A DNA stretch of 64,000 bases, taken from positions 62,001 to 126,000 of the forward strand of contig NZ_ANBB01000047.1 in the NCBI RefSeq assembly GCF_000341105.1, written 5' to 3'. The DNA is from Nocardiopsis potens DSM 45234. GTDB lineage: Bacteria > Actinomycetota > Actinomycetes > Streptosporangiales > Streptosporangiaceae. The notes under the pieces were generated by a model, which was not told where the DNA came from, did no database searches, and saw nothing but the letters and a program-made list of their open reading frames with translations. Position 1 is the stretch's first letter, and each line of letters begins with the position of its first letter. Both the position numbers and the translations under genes were made by a program. Positions 1-11,187 of the stretch are shown piece by piece.

Positions 1-1683
<1,683 letters not shown>

Positions 1684-2009
1684 GCGGCGGCCGGGGGCGG
1701 GAGCGCGATCCCGCCCCCGGCCGCGCCGCATGTCGGCGGGGCGGGTGCGGTGCCCGATACGGAAACCGGGTGTTTCTGTCAACCCCCGCAAGGCTTACCT
1801 AAAGTCCCTGTATGGCGACACCTGGTGATGAAGCGTCGTAAGCTGTGCCCGTACACCGACGGGTGCGCACGGCCTGCGCACCGCGCGGAAGCGAACCGGA
1901 TCCGTCGCAGGGGGTGGCCGGAAGGCTTGAGGACGAGACTCCGCCAGGAGCTCCCGGACCGCACTCCCCCGGGCGGGACCGGAGCTCCGCCGACCATCCC
2001 GAGGACGAT
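1684..2009. other. Intergenic leader of the first GGDEF-EAL gene
   Basis: These 326 bases hold no convincing gene. The stretch at 1780-1850 is noticeably less GC-rich than its surroundings and is the likeliest promoter zone, but no clean -35/-10 pair was found. I looked for the conserved core of the known cyclic-di-GMP riboswitches and did not see it. A Shine-Dalgarno-like GAGGACG at 2001-2007 lies just before the ATG at 2010. Confidence 0.4.
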
Positions 2010-4076
2010 ATGAAGGATCCCAACAACACCCGGGACGTCGGCCCCCGGGTAGGGACACCGCTCTGGCTCTACCTGGCCGGCACCACCGCGGCCGGGGCGG
2101 CGCTGCTCGCCGGCTCGCTCGTCTGGCTGGGCCCGGGCGACCTGCTCGTGCTGGCCGACCGGCCGCTGGTCTGGCTGATCCTGTGCATGGTCGTCCTCGG
2201 CGAGCTGCGCCCCATCGCCACGCCCGGATCCGCCGGCGACGAAGGCGCGCCCACCTCGCTCCCGTTCTCCTTCGCGCTCCTCATCCACCTCGGCCTGCCC
2301 GCGGCCGGCCTGGTCCAGGCGCTGGCCACCGTGGTCGCCGGGGTGGCCCGCCGGCACGCCCCGCACCGGACCGCCTTCAACGCCGCCCAGTACGTGCTCA
2401 GCCTCGGCGTGGCCGACGCGGCGATGCGGCTCTTCCACCCCGAGGCGTCGGTCTACCCGTGGGTGCCGCAGGGCGCGGAGCTGGTCCTGATCGGCCTGGC
2501 CGGCGCCGCCTACTTCGTGACCAACCTGGTCCTGGTGGAGTGCGCGGTGGCCATGCACGAGCGGGCGCCGCTGCACACCGTGCTCGGCAAGGACATCGGC
2601 CAGCGGCTCTTCGTCAACGGGGTGCTGCTCTCCCTGGCGCCGCTGGTCGTGGTGGCGATGACGCACTCGATCTGGCTGGTGCCGCTGTTCGCCCTGCCGC
2701 TGGCCGCGCTGTACAGCAGCGCCACCCTCTCGGTGAAGCGCGAGCACCAGGCCAACCACGACGAGCTCACCGGCCTGGCCAACCGGAAGCTGCTCATCCT
2801 GCGCACCCAGGAGGCGCTGACCGAGGCCCGCCAGCGCGACCTGAGGGTCGGCCTGCTCCTGCTCGACCTGGACCGGTTCAAGGAGGTCAACGACACCCTG
2901 GGCCACCCCACCGGGGACCGGCTGCTGCAGATCGTGGCGGTCCGGCTGACCCGCAGCGTCCGCCCGGGCGACCTGGTCGCCCGGCTGGGCGGGGACGAGT
3001 TCGCGGTGCTGCTGCCGCAGGTGCGCGACGCCGCCTCGGCGCGCGAGGTCGCGGCCCGGCTCCGGGTGGCGCTGGCCGAGCCCACCCGGATCGACGGGAT
3101 GGACTTCGACCTGGAGGCCAGCGTCGGCATCGCGCTCTACCCGGACCACGCCCCCGACTTCGAGCTGCTCATGCAGCGCGCCGACGTGGCGATGTACGTG
3201 GCCAAGGAGCAGCGCACCGGGGTGGAGTCCTACGCCCCGCACAAGGACCGCAACTCCACCGACCGGCTCAGCCTCTTCGGCGAGCTCCGCCGCGCCCTGG
3301 TCGAGAAGGAGCTGGAGATGTACTACCAGCCCACGGTCGACCTGGAGAGCGGCCGGGCGATCGGGATGGAGGCCCTGGTGCGCTGGCGGCACCCCGCCCG
3401 CGGCCTGCTGGAGCCGCACGAGTTCGTGCCGATGATGGAGCAGTCCTACCTGATCCGCGGCTTCACCCACGAGGTGCTGGAGCTGACCCTGGCCCAGGTC
3501 GCCCGGTGGCGCGGGGAGGGCTGGCGGTACCCGGTGGCGGTCAACCTCTCCGCCCGCGAGCTGCTCGACCCCACCCTGCCGGACGTGGTGGCCGCGGCGC
3601 TGCGCCGGCACGGCGTCCCCCCGGAGGGGCTCCGGCTGGAGATCAGCGAGCGGACCATGGTGGCCGAGGCGGACGCGGTCGCCCCCAGCGTGCTGGCCCT
3701 GGCCGAGCTGGGCGTGCCGCTCTCCCTGGACGACTTCGGCACCGGCTACTACACCCTGGCCCGGCTGAACGGCCTGCCGCTGGAGGAGATCAAGATCGAC
3801 GGCTCGTTCGTCCGCCGGGTCGAGGAGGACACCGACGGCCGGACCATCGTGGCCTCGGCGATCACCCTGGTCGGCTCGCTGGGGATGCGCGCCGTCGCCG
3901 AGGGGGTGGAGAGCGCCGGGGTGGCCGAGGAGGTGCGCGCCCTGGGGTGCCGCGCGGCGCAGGGCCGGCACTTCGCGCCCCCGCTGGCGGCGGCCGAGGC
4001 CGAGGAGTGGATCCGCGGGGCCGTGCGGAAGGACGACCGAGGGGTGCCCGGCGGCCATAGGATTGAGTCGTCCTGA
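2010..4076 (+). CDS. Membrane GGDEF-EAL cyclic-di-GMP protein with intact I-site (RmdB-like)
   Basis: A 688-residue bifunctional-type protein for synthesis and breakdown of cyclic di-GMP. The first ~240 residues are several hydrophobic segments. A GGDEF domain follows with the signature intact at 327-331 and an RxxD inhibitory site (R318-PG-D321) exactly five residues upstream, so product inhibition is expected. The EAL domain (EAL 454-456) keeps VNLSAREL, LEISER, DDFGTGYYTL and AEGVES, so phosphodiesterase activity is possible too. The ATG at 2010 is chosen because it follows GAGGACG; an in-frame upstream extension looks non-coding. From memory, the position after ligA and before gatC matches RmdB of Streptomyces coelicolor. 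Which activity dominates cannot be read from sequence. Confidence 0.93.
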   Translation: MKDPNNTRDVGPRVGTPLWLYLAGTTAAGAALLAGSLVWLGPGDLLVLADRPLVWLILCMVVLGELRPIATPGSAGDEGAPTSLPFSFALLIHLGLPAAGLVQALATVVAGVARRHAPHRTAFNAAQYVLSLGVADAAMRLFHPEASVYPWVPQGAELVLIGLAGAAYFVTNLVLVECAVAMHERAPLHTVLGKDIGQRLFVNGVLLSLAPLVVVAMTHSIWLVPLFALPLAALYSSATLSVKREHQANHDELTGLANRKLLILRTQEALTEARQRDLRVGLLLLDLDRFKEVNDTLGHPTGDRLLQIVAVRLTRSVRPGDLVARLGGDEFAVLLPQVRDAASAREVAARLRVALAEPTRIDGMDFDLEASVGIALYPDHAPDFELLMQRADVAMYVAKEQRTGVESYAPHKDRNSTDRLSLFGELRRALVEKELEMYYQPTVDLESGRAIGMEALVRWRHPARGLLEPHEFVPMMEQSYLIRGFTHEVLELTLAQVARWRGEGWRYPVAVNLSARELLDPTLPDVVAAALRRHGVPPEGLRLEISERTMVAEADAVAPSVLALAELGVPLSLDDFGTGYYTLARLNGLPLEEIKIDGSFVRRVEEDTDGRTIVASAITLVGSLGMRAVAEGVESAGVAEEVRALGCRAAQGRHFAPPLAAAEAEEWIRGAVRKDDRGVPGGHRIESS

Positions 4077-4103
4077 ACGACATCAGAGAACGGTAAGCAA
4101 TTC

Positions 4104-4403
4104 ATGTCCGCCATCACCCGCGATGAGGTCGCGCACCTCGCCCGGTTGTCGCGGCTGGCGTTGAACGAGGACGAGCTCGACCACCTCGCCGCCCAGCTCG
4201 ATGAGATCATCTCCGCTGTGGCGAAGGTGCAGGAGGCCGCCGAAGGCGACATCCCGCCGAGCTCGCACGCCCTGCCGCTGACCAACGTGTACCGCCCCGA
4301 CGAGGTCCGGCCCGGCCTCACCCCCGAGCAGGCCCTGTCCGGCGCGCCCGCGGTGGAGGACCAGCGGTTCCGCGTCCCGCAGATCCTCGGGGAGGAGGAG
4401 TGA
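4104..4403 (+). CDS. gatC: Asp/Glu-tRNA amidotransferase subunit C
   Basis: A small (99 residues) structural subunit of GatCAB, which converts Glu-tRNA(Gln) to Gln-tRNA(Gln), and Asp-tRNA(Asn) where needed. It wraps GatA and GatB and stabilises the complex. The start [20 protein letters not shown] is the family hallmark. A TAGGAT box at 4058-4063, inside the end of the preceding gene, may be its own -10 element. Its TGA overlaps the gatA ATG (TGATG at 4401-4405), so the two are translationally coupled. Length is normal. Confidence 0.97.
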   Translation: MSAITRDEVAHLARLSRLALNEDELDHLAAQLDEIISAVAKVQEAAEGDIPPSSHALPLTNVYRPDEVRPGLTPEQALSGAPAVEDQRFRVPQILGEEE

Positions 4404-5902
4404 TGAGCAGCGACCTGATCAGGCTCTCCGCCGCCGAGCTGGGCGCCGCCATCGCGCGCGGCGAGGCCGGTGCGGTCGACGCGGCCACGGCCTACCTGGA
4501 CCGCATCGCCGAGGTCGACGGCGACGTCAACGCCTTCCTGCACGTGGACCGGGAGGCCACGCTGGCCCAGGCGCGGGCCGTCGACGAGCGCCGCGCCGCG
4601 GGTGAGGAGCTGGGCCCGCTGGCCGGTGTGCCCATCGCGCACAAGGACGTCTTCACCACCGAGGACATGCCCACCACCGCCGCCTCCAAGATCCTGGAGG
4701 GGTGGCTGCCGCCCTACGACGCGACGGTCACCGCCCGGCTGCGCAAGGCCGGCCTGGTCATCCTCGGCAAGACCAACATGGACGAGTTCGCCATGGGCTC
4801 CTCCACCGAGAACTCCGCCTACGGCGTGACCCGCAACCCGTGGGACACCGGCCGGATCCCGGGCGGCTCCTCGGGCGGCTCCTCGGCCGCGGTGGCCGCC
4901 TTCGAGGCGCCGCTGGCCACCGGCACCGACACCGGCGGCTCGATCCGCCAGCCGGCCGCGGTCTGCGGCCTGGTCGGCGCCAAGCCCACCTACGGCTCCT
5001 CGTCCCGGTACGGGCTGATCGCCTTCGCGTCCTCGCTGGACACCCCGGGCCCGTTCGCTCGGGACGTGCTGGACGCCGCGCTGCTGCACGAGGCGTTCTC
5101 CGGGCACGACCCGCGCGATTCCACCTCCATCGACGCCCCGGTGCCGCCGGTGGTCGACGCGGCCCGCCGGGCCGACGTGGCCGGCCTGCGGATCGGCGTG
5201 GTCAAGCAGTTCGCCGGGGAGGGCTACCAGCCGGGCGTGCTGCAGCGCTTCCAGGAGAGCGTGGAGCTGCTGGAGTCGCTGGGCGCCAAGGTCGTCGAGG
5301 TCTCCTGCCCGAGCTTCGACGCCGCGCTGGCCGCCTACTACCTGATCGCGCCCAGCGAGGCCTCCTCCAACCTGGCCCGGTTCGACGCGATGCGCTACGG
5401 CCTGCGGGTCGGCGACGACGGCACCCGCAGCGCCGAGGAGGTCATGGCGCTCACCCGGGCCGAGGGCTTCGGGCCGGAGGTCAAGCGCCGCATCATCCTG
5501 GGCACCTACGCGCTGTCCAGCGGCTACTACGACGCCTACTACGGCTCGGCGCAGCAGGTGCGCACGCTGATCAAGCGGGACTTCGAGGCGGCCTTCGCCA
5601 ACGTGGACGTGCTGGTCTCGCCGACCACGCCGACCACCGCGTTCCCGCTCGGCGAGCGCTCCGACGACCCGATGGCGATGTACCTCGCCGACCTGTGCAC
5701 CATCCCGACCAACCTGGCCGGCAACGCCGCGCTCTCGGTCCCCTGCGGCCTGGCCCCGGAGGACGGCCTCCCGGTCGGCCTGCAGATCATGGCCCCGGCG
5801 CTGGCCGACGACCGGACCTACAGGGTGGGCGCGGCCGTGGAGGCGGCGCTGCGCGACCGCAGCGGCGGCCCGCTGCTCGCCGGCAGCCCCTACGCGGTCT
5901 GA
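4403..5902 (+). CDS. gatA: Asp/Glu-tRNA amidotransferase subunit A
   Basis: The amidase subunit of GatCAB: it hydrolyses glutamine and passes ammonia to GatB. It has 499 residues and is of the amidase-signature family. The Ser-cisSer-Lys triad is visible as Lys81 (IAHKDVF), the cis-Ser in GGSSGGSS (154-161) and nucleophile Ser180 ([10 protein letters not shown]). The ATG at 4403 is preferred over the GTG at 4400 because GGAGG at 4391-4395 is correctly spaced from it. It is coupled to gatC and followed by a hairpin terminator. gatB is separated from it by two genes on the other strand. Confidence 0.98.
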   Translation: MSSDLIRLSAAELGAAIARGEAGAVDAATAYLDRIAEVDGDVNAFLHVDREATLAQARAVDERRAAGEELGPLAGVPIAHKDVFTTEDMPTTAASKILEGWLPPYDATVTARLRKAGLVILGKTNMDEFAMGSSTENSAYGVTRNPWDTGRIPGGSSGGSSAAVAAFEAPLATGTDTGGSIRQPAAVCGLVGAKPTYGSSSRYGLIAFASSLDTPGPFARDVLDAALLHEAFSGHDPRDSTSIDAPVPPVVDAARRADVAGLRIGVVKQFAGEGYQPGVLQRFQESVELLESLGAKVVEVSCPSFDAALAAYYLIAPSEASSNLARFDAMRYGLRVGDDGTRSAEEVMALTRAEGFGPEVKRRIILGTYALSSGYYDAYYGSAQQVRTLIKRDFEAAFANVDVLVSPTTPTTAFPLGERSDDPMAMYLADLCTIPTNLAGNAALSVPCGLAPEDGLPVGLQIMAPALADDRTYRVGAAVEAALRDRSGGPLLAGSPYAV

Positions 5903-5937
5903 GGCGCACGGCCGGGGAAGCACGGCCGGAGAAGCAC

Positions 5938-5977
5938 GGAAGGGGCGGCACGGTGCGGACACCGCGCCGCCCCTTCC
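5938..5977 (+). terminator. Hairpin terminator after gatA
   Basis: A perfect 12-bp inverted repeat (5938-5949 with 5966-5977, arm GGAAGGGGCGGC) lies 36 bases after the gatA stop. No T-run follows, as is common in high-GC actinobacteria. Confidence 0.7.
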
Positions 5978-6067
5978 CGTTGATCTTGACCTCCGGGCCC
6001 GTCAACGCGGCTCGATAGGCCCGGAGCGCCGAGATCATCGCGGGAGAGGCGTCCTGCGGACATGAGA

Positions 6068-6101
6068 ACGCCCGCCGCCGGATCGCTCCGGCGGCGGGCG
6101 T
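6068..6101 (-). terminator. Hairpin terminator between convergent gatA and thioester gene
   Basis: A perfect 15-bp stem (6068-6082 with 6087-6101) with a TCGC loop lies 36 bases beyond the stop of the minus-strand thioester-domain gene. Together with the hairpin at 5938 it insulates the two convergent units. Confidence 0.75.
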
Positions 6102-6137
6102 CTCAGTGCGCAGGGCCTGCGCCTAGAGCCGTACCGC

Positions 6138-7361
6138 TCAGCCCTCGTCGGAGGCGCTGCGGCGCTTGCGGCTCAGGTACATGGCCGCACCGCCGCCGGC
6201 CACGGCCGCCACGGCCGCGCCGACCAGGCCGACCAGCGCGCCGCCGGTGACCGGCAGGCCGCCGGTGTCGTCGTCCTTGCCCGGGGCGGGCTTGTCGTCC
6301 GGCTTCTCGGCCGGCTCGGACGGGCTCGGGGCCGGCTCGGACGGGCTCGGCGCGGGCTCCGACGGGCTCGGGGCTGGCTCGCTCGGCTCCGGGGTCGGGG
6401 TCTCCTCGCCGCCGCCGGCGGTCCAGGAGACCTTGGCGCCGGCGCTGACCTCGGTGGTCTCGCCGTCCGCGGTGATCAGGGTCTGGGTGGCGGGCTGGCC
6501 CTCCACGCCCTTGAACAGCCGGCCGACGTCGACGGTGGCCGACACGGTGCCGGACACGCTGGCCTCGCCGGCCTCGGTGCCCTCCGGCACCTTGAACCCG
6601 AAGACGTCGCCGTTGGAGGCGGCCTCCACCGGCTCGCCGGTCTCCACGTCGACCAGCTGCACGCCCTCCGGGGCGTCCAGGGTCAGCGCGACGGGGTCGG
6701 CGCTGCTGGTGGTGACGGTGAACTCGCCGATGGTCTGGCCGGCCTTGCCCTCGGCGGACTCCGGGGCGATGGTGAGCGAGGCGTCCGGCTCGGCGACGTC
6801 CTCCTTCTTCGCGTTCTCCACCAGGTAGCTGTAGAGCGCGAAGACGTTCTCGTCGTTGCCCTGCTCGGTGAACTCGACCCCGTTGCTGAAGTGCCAGATC
6901 GCGGCCTGGGTGCCGGCCACGGCCTGCTCGTCGGTCAGGCCCGCGACCCCGGAGGTCTCGGCCAGCGAGGCCGCGTCGACCTTGGGGAAGGAGTTCTGCA
7001 GGATCCAGTTGACCTTGCCCGGGGTGGCGAACTCGCCCTTGCCCGGGTAGTTCTCCCAGGCGTCCTCCTGGTACTTGGCGCCGCCCCGGATCGAGGTCTC
7101 GTAGTCGATGCAGTAGGTCTGCAGCATCGTGCCGTCTTCCAGCTTCAGGTTGAAGAGGCTGGCGCCGATGCTGGTGCCGTCAGCGGCGGTCACCTGGCCG
7201 CCGTTGAGGGCGTTGCCCACGTACTCGCCCTTGGCGCCGCTGGCCAGGGCCGGGGCGGCGGAGAGGCCGAAGGCCAGGGCGGCCGCGGTGGTCGCGGCGG
7301 CGACGGCCGCCACGCGGCGGCCGCGGCGCGGGGAGTGGGGGAGAGAGGTCGTTTTGATCAA
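6138..7361 (-). CDS. Sortase-anchored thioester (TQXA) domain surface protein
   Basis: A secreted cell-wall protein of the thioester-domain adhesin class, in which a Cys-Gln bond reacts covalently with a target amine. With the TTG start at 7361 it has 407 residues: a twin-arginine-rich signal peptide ending near ALA (residue 40), a thioester domain with Cys84 (TYCIDYET) and Gln152 in TQAAIWH, a beta-rich stalk, three SEPAPSP repeats, then an LPVTG sorting signal, a hydrophobic segment and the tail RKRRSASDEG. No good ribosome site precedes the TTG; a start as far up as 7445 is possible. A homologue lies directly upstream on the same strand (7857-9062). The ligand is unknown; an adhesion role is inferred from the family. 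Confidence 0.88.
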   Translation of the reverse strand: MIKTTSLPHSPRRGRRVAAVAAATTAAALAFGLSAAPALASGAKGEYVGNALNGGQVTAADGTSIGASLFNLKLEDGTMLQTYCIDYETSIRGGAKYQEDAWENYPGKGEFATPGKVNWILQNSFPKVDAASLAETSGVAGLTDEQAVAGTQAAIWHFSNGVEFTEQGNDENVFALYSYLVENAKKEDVAEPDASLTIAPESAEGKAGQTIGEFTVTTSSADPVALTLDAPEGVQLVDVETGEPVEAASNGDVFGFKVPEGTEAGEASVSGTVSATVDVGRLFKGVEGQPATQTLITADGETTEVSAGAKVSWTAGGGEETPTPEPSEPAPSPSEPAPSPSEPAPSPSEPAEKPDDKPAPGKDDDTGGLPVTGGALVGLVGAAVAAVAGGGAAMYLSRKRRSASDEG

Positions 7362-7856
7362 GGTTGCGTCCCGGTGTCGTTCAGGGGAAAACCGGTCATC
7401 GCCGCTGCGCCGGGCGGAAAGCCCGGAAACGGCGGTCGGGCGCACGCCGCGGACCGCCGCGGCGCGAGCTGCGCGCGGTCCGTGGAGAAGCCCGCTGCGG
7501 TGCCCGGCGGCATCGTGCTGTTTCGGGAGGCGCCGTCATGGAAAAAGCGAACGGAGATCGGCGCGATTCGTCTTCGCCGGAGCCGCCGCGCCCGCCCTGG
7601 AAGGGGTTCCGGCTCGGCGGCGGGTACCGGAGCACCGCACCGCCTGATACTAGCGACCCAATTCCGGTCTTCCAACATGCTTCGCGGAATTCGTGCGATT
7701 CTGTGCGGAAGTCCGTTCCTGTCCAATTCCGCAGACCACTTTCACCTGCGCTTTCTTGCGTGGGAGCGCGCCCGGCGGCGGGAGGGGGAGAGTCGCGGTG
7801 TGATTCGGGTCGTACTTCCCGGGTCGCGCCGCCGCCCGGAACCGGCGGGGCCGGGG
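7362..7856. other. 495-base leader and promoter region of the thioester gene
   Basis: This gap separates two co-oriented thioester-domain genes. The segment 7640-7770 is clearly lower in GC and contains a good promoter for the 6138-7361 gene. If that promoter is used, the transcript has a leader of roughly 280 bases. I see no known riboswitch in it. Short open frames on both strands look like chance. Confidence 0.5.
7647..7675 (-). promoter_or_regulatory. Sigma-70-type promoter for thioester gene
   Basis: Read on the minus strand: TTGGAA (7675-7670), a 17-base spacer, then TAGTAT (7652-7647). This is the best -35/-10 match near these genes and lies in a low-GC patch. Transcription would start about 280 bases before the TTG at 7361. 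Confidence 0.6.
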
Positions 7857-9062
7857 TCAGTCCCGGCGGGAGCGGCGCCGGAACAGCAGCATGGCGGCGG
7901 CCCCGCCCAGCACCAGCAGGGCTCCGATGCCGATCAGCGCGCCCAGCCAGGTGCCGGTGAGCGCCAGCGGGCCGCGGCGCTCCGGCTCGGGGGAGGCCGG
8001 GGAGGCGCTCTCCTCCGGGGAGGGCGCCGGGGGCGCGGCCGCGGGCGGCGGCTCCGCGGGGGAGGCGGAGGGGAGCGGCTCCAGGGTCGGGTCGGTGACC
8101 GGCGCCGGTTCGCGGGCGGGGGCGTTCCAGTCGGCCTTGATCGCCGCGGTGCCCTCGGTCACCCCCTCCTCCGCGATGACCAGCGGCAGCGTGGTCACCC
8201 CGTCCTTGCCGACGAACGCGCGGCCGGACTGCACGGTGGCCGCGGTGGTGGAGGCGTGCACCGTGGCCACCCCGGCGCCGGACCCCTCCGGCACCTCCAG
8301 GTAGAACTCCTCGCCGTCGCCGACCTCGGTGACCGTCTCGCCGGAGGCGTCGGTGAGCCGGGCGCCCTCGGCCCCGCCGACCCGGAGCGAGACCGGGCCG
8401 GTGCCGGTGGTGCGCGCCTTCATCGGGCCGATCGGGCTGGTCGGGTCGGCGCCCTGGATGCGCTCGGGGGTGACCGAGAGCGAGGGCGCGGCGGCGGGCT
8501 CGTCGCTCCCCTGGGCCCCGTCCACCAGGTACCGGTAGACCTCCAGCACGGCCGGGTGGTTGCCGCCCTTGCCCTTCCCCTTGCCGGCGGCCGGCTCGGC
8601 GCCCTCGGTGTAGTGCCAGATCGCGGTCTGGGTGGCGGCGATGGCCTGCTCGGCGGAGAGCCCGCCGGCCCCGCTCCGCTCGGCCAGCTCCTCCACCTCC
8701 AGCTCCGGGTAGGAGTTGCGGACGATCCAGGCGACCGGCCCGGCCGGGTCGCCGGAGGGGTGCTCGCCGGGCACCGCGTTCCAGCCGGACTCGACGTAGG
8801 CGGTGCTGCGGTCGGGTTCGTCGGAGCGCACCGCGCCGTAGGCGCTCAGCGAGGTATCGTCGTCCACCCGGAGCCGGTACAGCGCGGTCTCCGCCGTCTC
8901 CCCGCCGGCCAGGCGCACCTCGGCGCCGGGCACCGCCTCGCGCTCGACGCGGGCGGGGCCGTCCTGGGCCGCCGCCGGGGCGGCGGGGGTGAGGACCCCT
9001 GCGGTCAGCAGGGCCGCGGCGAGGCCGGCGAGCGGCCGCAGGCGGAACGGGGCGCGGGGCAC
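7857..9062 (-). CDS. Thioester-domain-like surface protein lacking the thioester cysteine
   Basis: A 401-residue paralogue of the neighbouring thioester protein. It has a signal peptide (ending near AAAQ, residue 33), the same domain order, and the conserved Gln145 in ATQTAIWH. The cysteine that should pair with it is replaced: TYCIDYET of the neighbour corresponds to AYGAVRSD here, with Gly76 encoded by GGC at 8837-8835, one base away from TGC. The domain therefore cannot form the internal thioester. It ends in LALTG, a hydrophobic segment and FRRRSRRD, an LAxTG-type sorting signal different from the LPVTG of the neighbour. GTG 9062 is chosen for GAGGAG upstream. Surface location is well supported; function is unknown. 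Confidence 0.85.
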   Translation of the reverse strand: MPRAPFRLRPLAGLAAALLTAGVLTPAAPAAAQDGPARVEREAVPGAEVRLAGGETAETALYRLRVDDDTSLSAYGAVRSDEPDRSTAYVESGWNAVPGEHPSGDPAGPVAWIVRNSYPELEVEELAERSGAGGLSAEQAIAATQTAIWHYTEGAEPAAGKGKGKGGNHPAVLEVYRYLVDGAQGSDEPAAAPSLSVTPERIQGADPTSPIGPMKARTTGTGPVSLRVGGAEGARLTDASGETVTEVGDGEEFYLEVPEGSGAGVATVHASTTAATVQSGRAFVGKDGVTTLPLVIAEEGVTEGTAAIKADWNAPAREPAPVTDPTLEPLPSASPAEPPPAAAPPAPSPEESASPASPEPERRGPLALTGTWLGALIGIGALLVLGGAAAMLLFRRRSRRD

Positions 9063-9268
9063 GTGCGGTGGTCTCCTCGGCGGCGGGCGCGGAGCGGATT
9101 CGGTCCCGCAAAGGGTAACCGGCCAGGCAGTGCGGTTACGGAAGAACCGCTCGGTAGCGCCGAATCGTGTGCGTGCTGTGACATTGCGCGCCCGTACCTG
9201 CGACGCCCCGGGGATCGGTAGGCTTTCGAGGTGGACTCAGGATCGGAACACGGAACGGGTTGTGCGTG

Positions 9269-10816
9269 ATGGTCGACGCGGTGAAGAGCGCCCCTGCCGG
9301 GAGCGGAGCCCCGGCGACGGTGGCCTACGACGACGCGGTGCGGCGGTACGCGCCCCTGCTGGGCCTTGAGGTCCACATCGAGCTGGGCACCGCCTCGAAG
9401 ATGTTCTGCTCCTGCTCGACCTCGTTCGGCGCCGACCCCAACACCCAGGTGTGCCCGGTCTGCCTGGCGCTGCCCGGCGCGCTGCCGGTGGTCAACGGGA
9501 CCGCGGTGGAGAGCGCGATCCGGCTCGGCCTGGCGCTGAACTGCTCGATCGCCTCCTGGTGCCGGTTCGCCCGGAAGAACTACTTCTATCCGGACATGCC
9601 GAAGAACTACCAGATCTCCCAGTACGACGAGCCGCTCTGCAGCGACGGCCACCTGGACATCACGGTGGACACCCCGGACGGGCCGCGGGAGTTCCGCATC
9701 CCGATCGAGCGGGTGCACATGGAGGAGGACACCGGCAAGAGCCTGCACGTGGGCGGCTCCACCGGCCGGATCCACGGCGCGGACCACTCCAACGTCGACT
9801 ACAACCGGGCCGGCATCCCGCTGCTGGAGATCGTCACCCGGCCGATCGAGGGCGCCGGCGAGCTGGCGCCGCTGGTCGCCCGGGCCTACGTGGCCGAGCT
9901 GCGCGCGCTCGCCCGCTCGCTGGGCATCTCCGACGTGCGGATGGAGGAGGGCTCGCTCCGCTGCGACGTCAACGTCTCGCTCTCCCCGGTCGGCTCGGAC
10001 GAGTGGGGCACCCGCTCGGAGACCAAGAACGTCAACTCGCTGCGCTCGGTGGAGCGCGCGGTCCGCTCCGAGGTCGAGCGGCAGGCCGGCGTGCTCGACG
10101 CCGGCGGGCGCGTGGTCCAGGAGACCCGGCACTTCAAGGAGGACACCGGCACCTCGGTCTCCGGACGGAGCAAGGAGGAGGCGCAGGACTACCGCTACTT
10201 CCCCGACCCCGACCTGGTGCCGGTCGCGCCGGCCGCCGAGTGGGTCGAGGAGCTGCGCGCCGCGCTGCCCGAGCCGCCCTCGGCGCACCGCGCCCGGATC
10301 AAGGCCGAGTGGTCGCTGACCGACGAGGAGCTGCGCGACCTGATCAACGCCGAGGCCGTCGACCTGGTCGAGGCGACCGTCGCCGCGGGCGCCGGTCCGG
10401 CCGACGCGCGCAAGTGGTGGCTGAACGAGCTCTCCCGGCGGGCCACCGAGTCCGGGGTGGAGCTGGCCGCGCTGCCGATCACCCCGGAGCAGGTGGCCCG
10501 GGTCTGCGCGCTGGTCTCCGCCGGCGACCTGACCAACAAGCTGGCCCGCCAGGTGATCGAGGGCGTGCTGGACGGCGAGGGCGACCCGGACGCCGTGGTG
10601 GAGGCCCGCGGCCTCAAGGTGGTCAGCGACGACTCCGCGCTCGGCGGCATCGTGGACCAGGTCATCGCGGACAACCCCGACGTCGCGGAGAAGATCCGCA
10701 ACGGCAAGGCGGCCGCCGCCGGCAAGCTGGTCGGCGATGTGATGAAGGCGACCCGCGGCCAGGCGGACGCGGGCCGGGCCCGCGAGCTGATCCTGGAGCG
10801 GCTGGGCGCGGCCTGA
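9269..10816 (+). CDS. gatB: Asp/Glu-tRNA amidotransferase subunit B
   Basis: The tRNA-binding and kinase-like subunit of GatCAB; it activates the mischarged Glu (or Asp) and completes the transamidation. It has 515 residues from ATG 9269 (GTG 9266 and TTG 9260 are also in frame). Motifs: [12 protein letters not shown], CxC and CPVC zinc ligands ([18 protein letters not shown]), [17 protein letters not shown], then the C-terminal YqeY-like tail ([18 protein letters not shown]). A TAGGCT box near 9220 may be its promoter. It is divergent from the cysteine-less thioester gene and separated from gatCA by two minus-strand genes. Confidence 0.97.
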   Translation: MVDAVKSAPAGSGAPATVAYDDAVRRYAPLLGLEVHIELGTASKMFCSCSTSFGADPNTQVCPVCLALPGALPVVNGTAVESAIRLGLALNCSIASWCRFARKNYFYPDMPKNYQISQYDEPLCSDGHLDITVDTPDGPREFRIPIERVHMEEDTGKSLHVGGSTGRIHGADHSNVDYNRAGIPLLEIVTRPIEGAGELAPLVARAYVAELRALARSLGISDVRMEEGSLRCDVNVSLSPVGSDEWGTRSETKNVNSLRSVERAVRSEVERQAGVLDAGGRVVQETRHFKEDTGTSVSGRSKEEAQDYRYFPDPDLVPVAPAAEWVEELRAALPEPPSAHRARIKAEWSLTDEELRDLINAEAVDLVEATVAAGAGPADARKWWLNELSRRATESGVELAALPITPEQVARVCALVSAGDLTNKLARQVIEGVLDGEGDPDAVVEARGLKVVSDDSALGGIVDQVIADNPDVAEKIRNGKAAAAGKLVGDVMKATRGQADAGRARELILERLGAA

Positions 10817-10867
10817 GCGGACGGCGTCCCTCCCGGTGCGCGGCCCCGGCCGTCCGCCCGCGGTCGG

Positions 10868-10903
10868 CCCGGCAGCCGGGCACGGCCGCGCCCGGGTGCC
10901 GGG
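10868..10903 (+). terminator. Hairpin terminator after gatB
   Basis: A 14-bp stem with one mismatch (10868-10881 with 10890-10903), 51 bases after the gatB stop. The rest of 10817-11187 is extremely GC-rich and holds no gene that I can see. Confidence 0.55.
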
Positions 10904-11022
10904 CGTTCCGCTCCCGCGGCCCCGGAGGACCGGGACCGCGGGCGGCCCGCCCGCTCCCGGCGGCGCCGTGCGCCCGGCCGCCGAACGCCGGGCGGGCGGA
11001 CCGCCGGCGGCCGCCCGGCCCG

Positions 11023-11036
11023 GTGACCCCGATCAC
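11023..11036 (+). promoter_or_regulatory. Candidate Crp-type operator upstream of GGDEF-EAL gene
   Basis: GTGA-N6-TCAC, a perfect half-site pair with the spacing recognised by the Crp/GlxR family. It lies 165 bases before the short upstream reading frame and 212 before the GGDEF-EAL start. Binding is inferred only from the match to the family consensus. Confidence 0.4.
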
Positions 11037-11187
11037 GCATCGTGTTCGGTTCGTCGCCGGGTCTCCGCTTCCTCTCAATCGGAGCGTGACCTTGCGTGAA
11101 TACCGTGTTCACCCAGGGAACCGCCGGGGGCTCCCGGTCGGCGCGGAGGCGCCGGCCCGCATAACGCCATCGACCGGAAGGGTGCCC

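Noticed and set aside
1684-2009. Possible cyclic-di-GMP riboswitch before the GGDEF-EAL gene
   Set aside because: The conserved core bases of the known classes could not be found by eye; a covariance-model search would decide.
1779-4058. 759-residue minus-strand open frame opposite the first GGDEF-EAL gene
   Set aside because: It mirrors the real gene codon by codon, as high-GC third positions keep the opposite strand open; composition is low-complexity and no family is visible.
7538-7960. Plus-strand frame with a GGGAGG site inside the leader of the thioester gene
   Set aside because: It runs antisense into the neighbouring gene, lacks any recognisable motif and has shadow-type composition.
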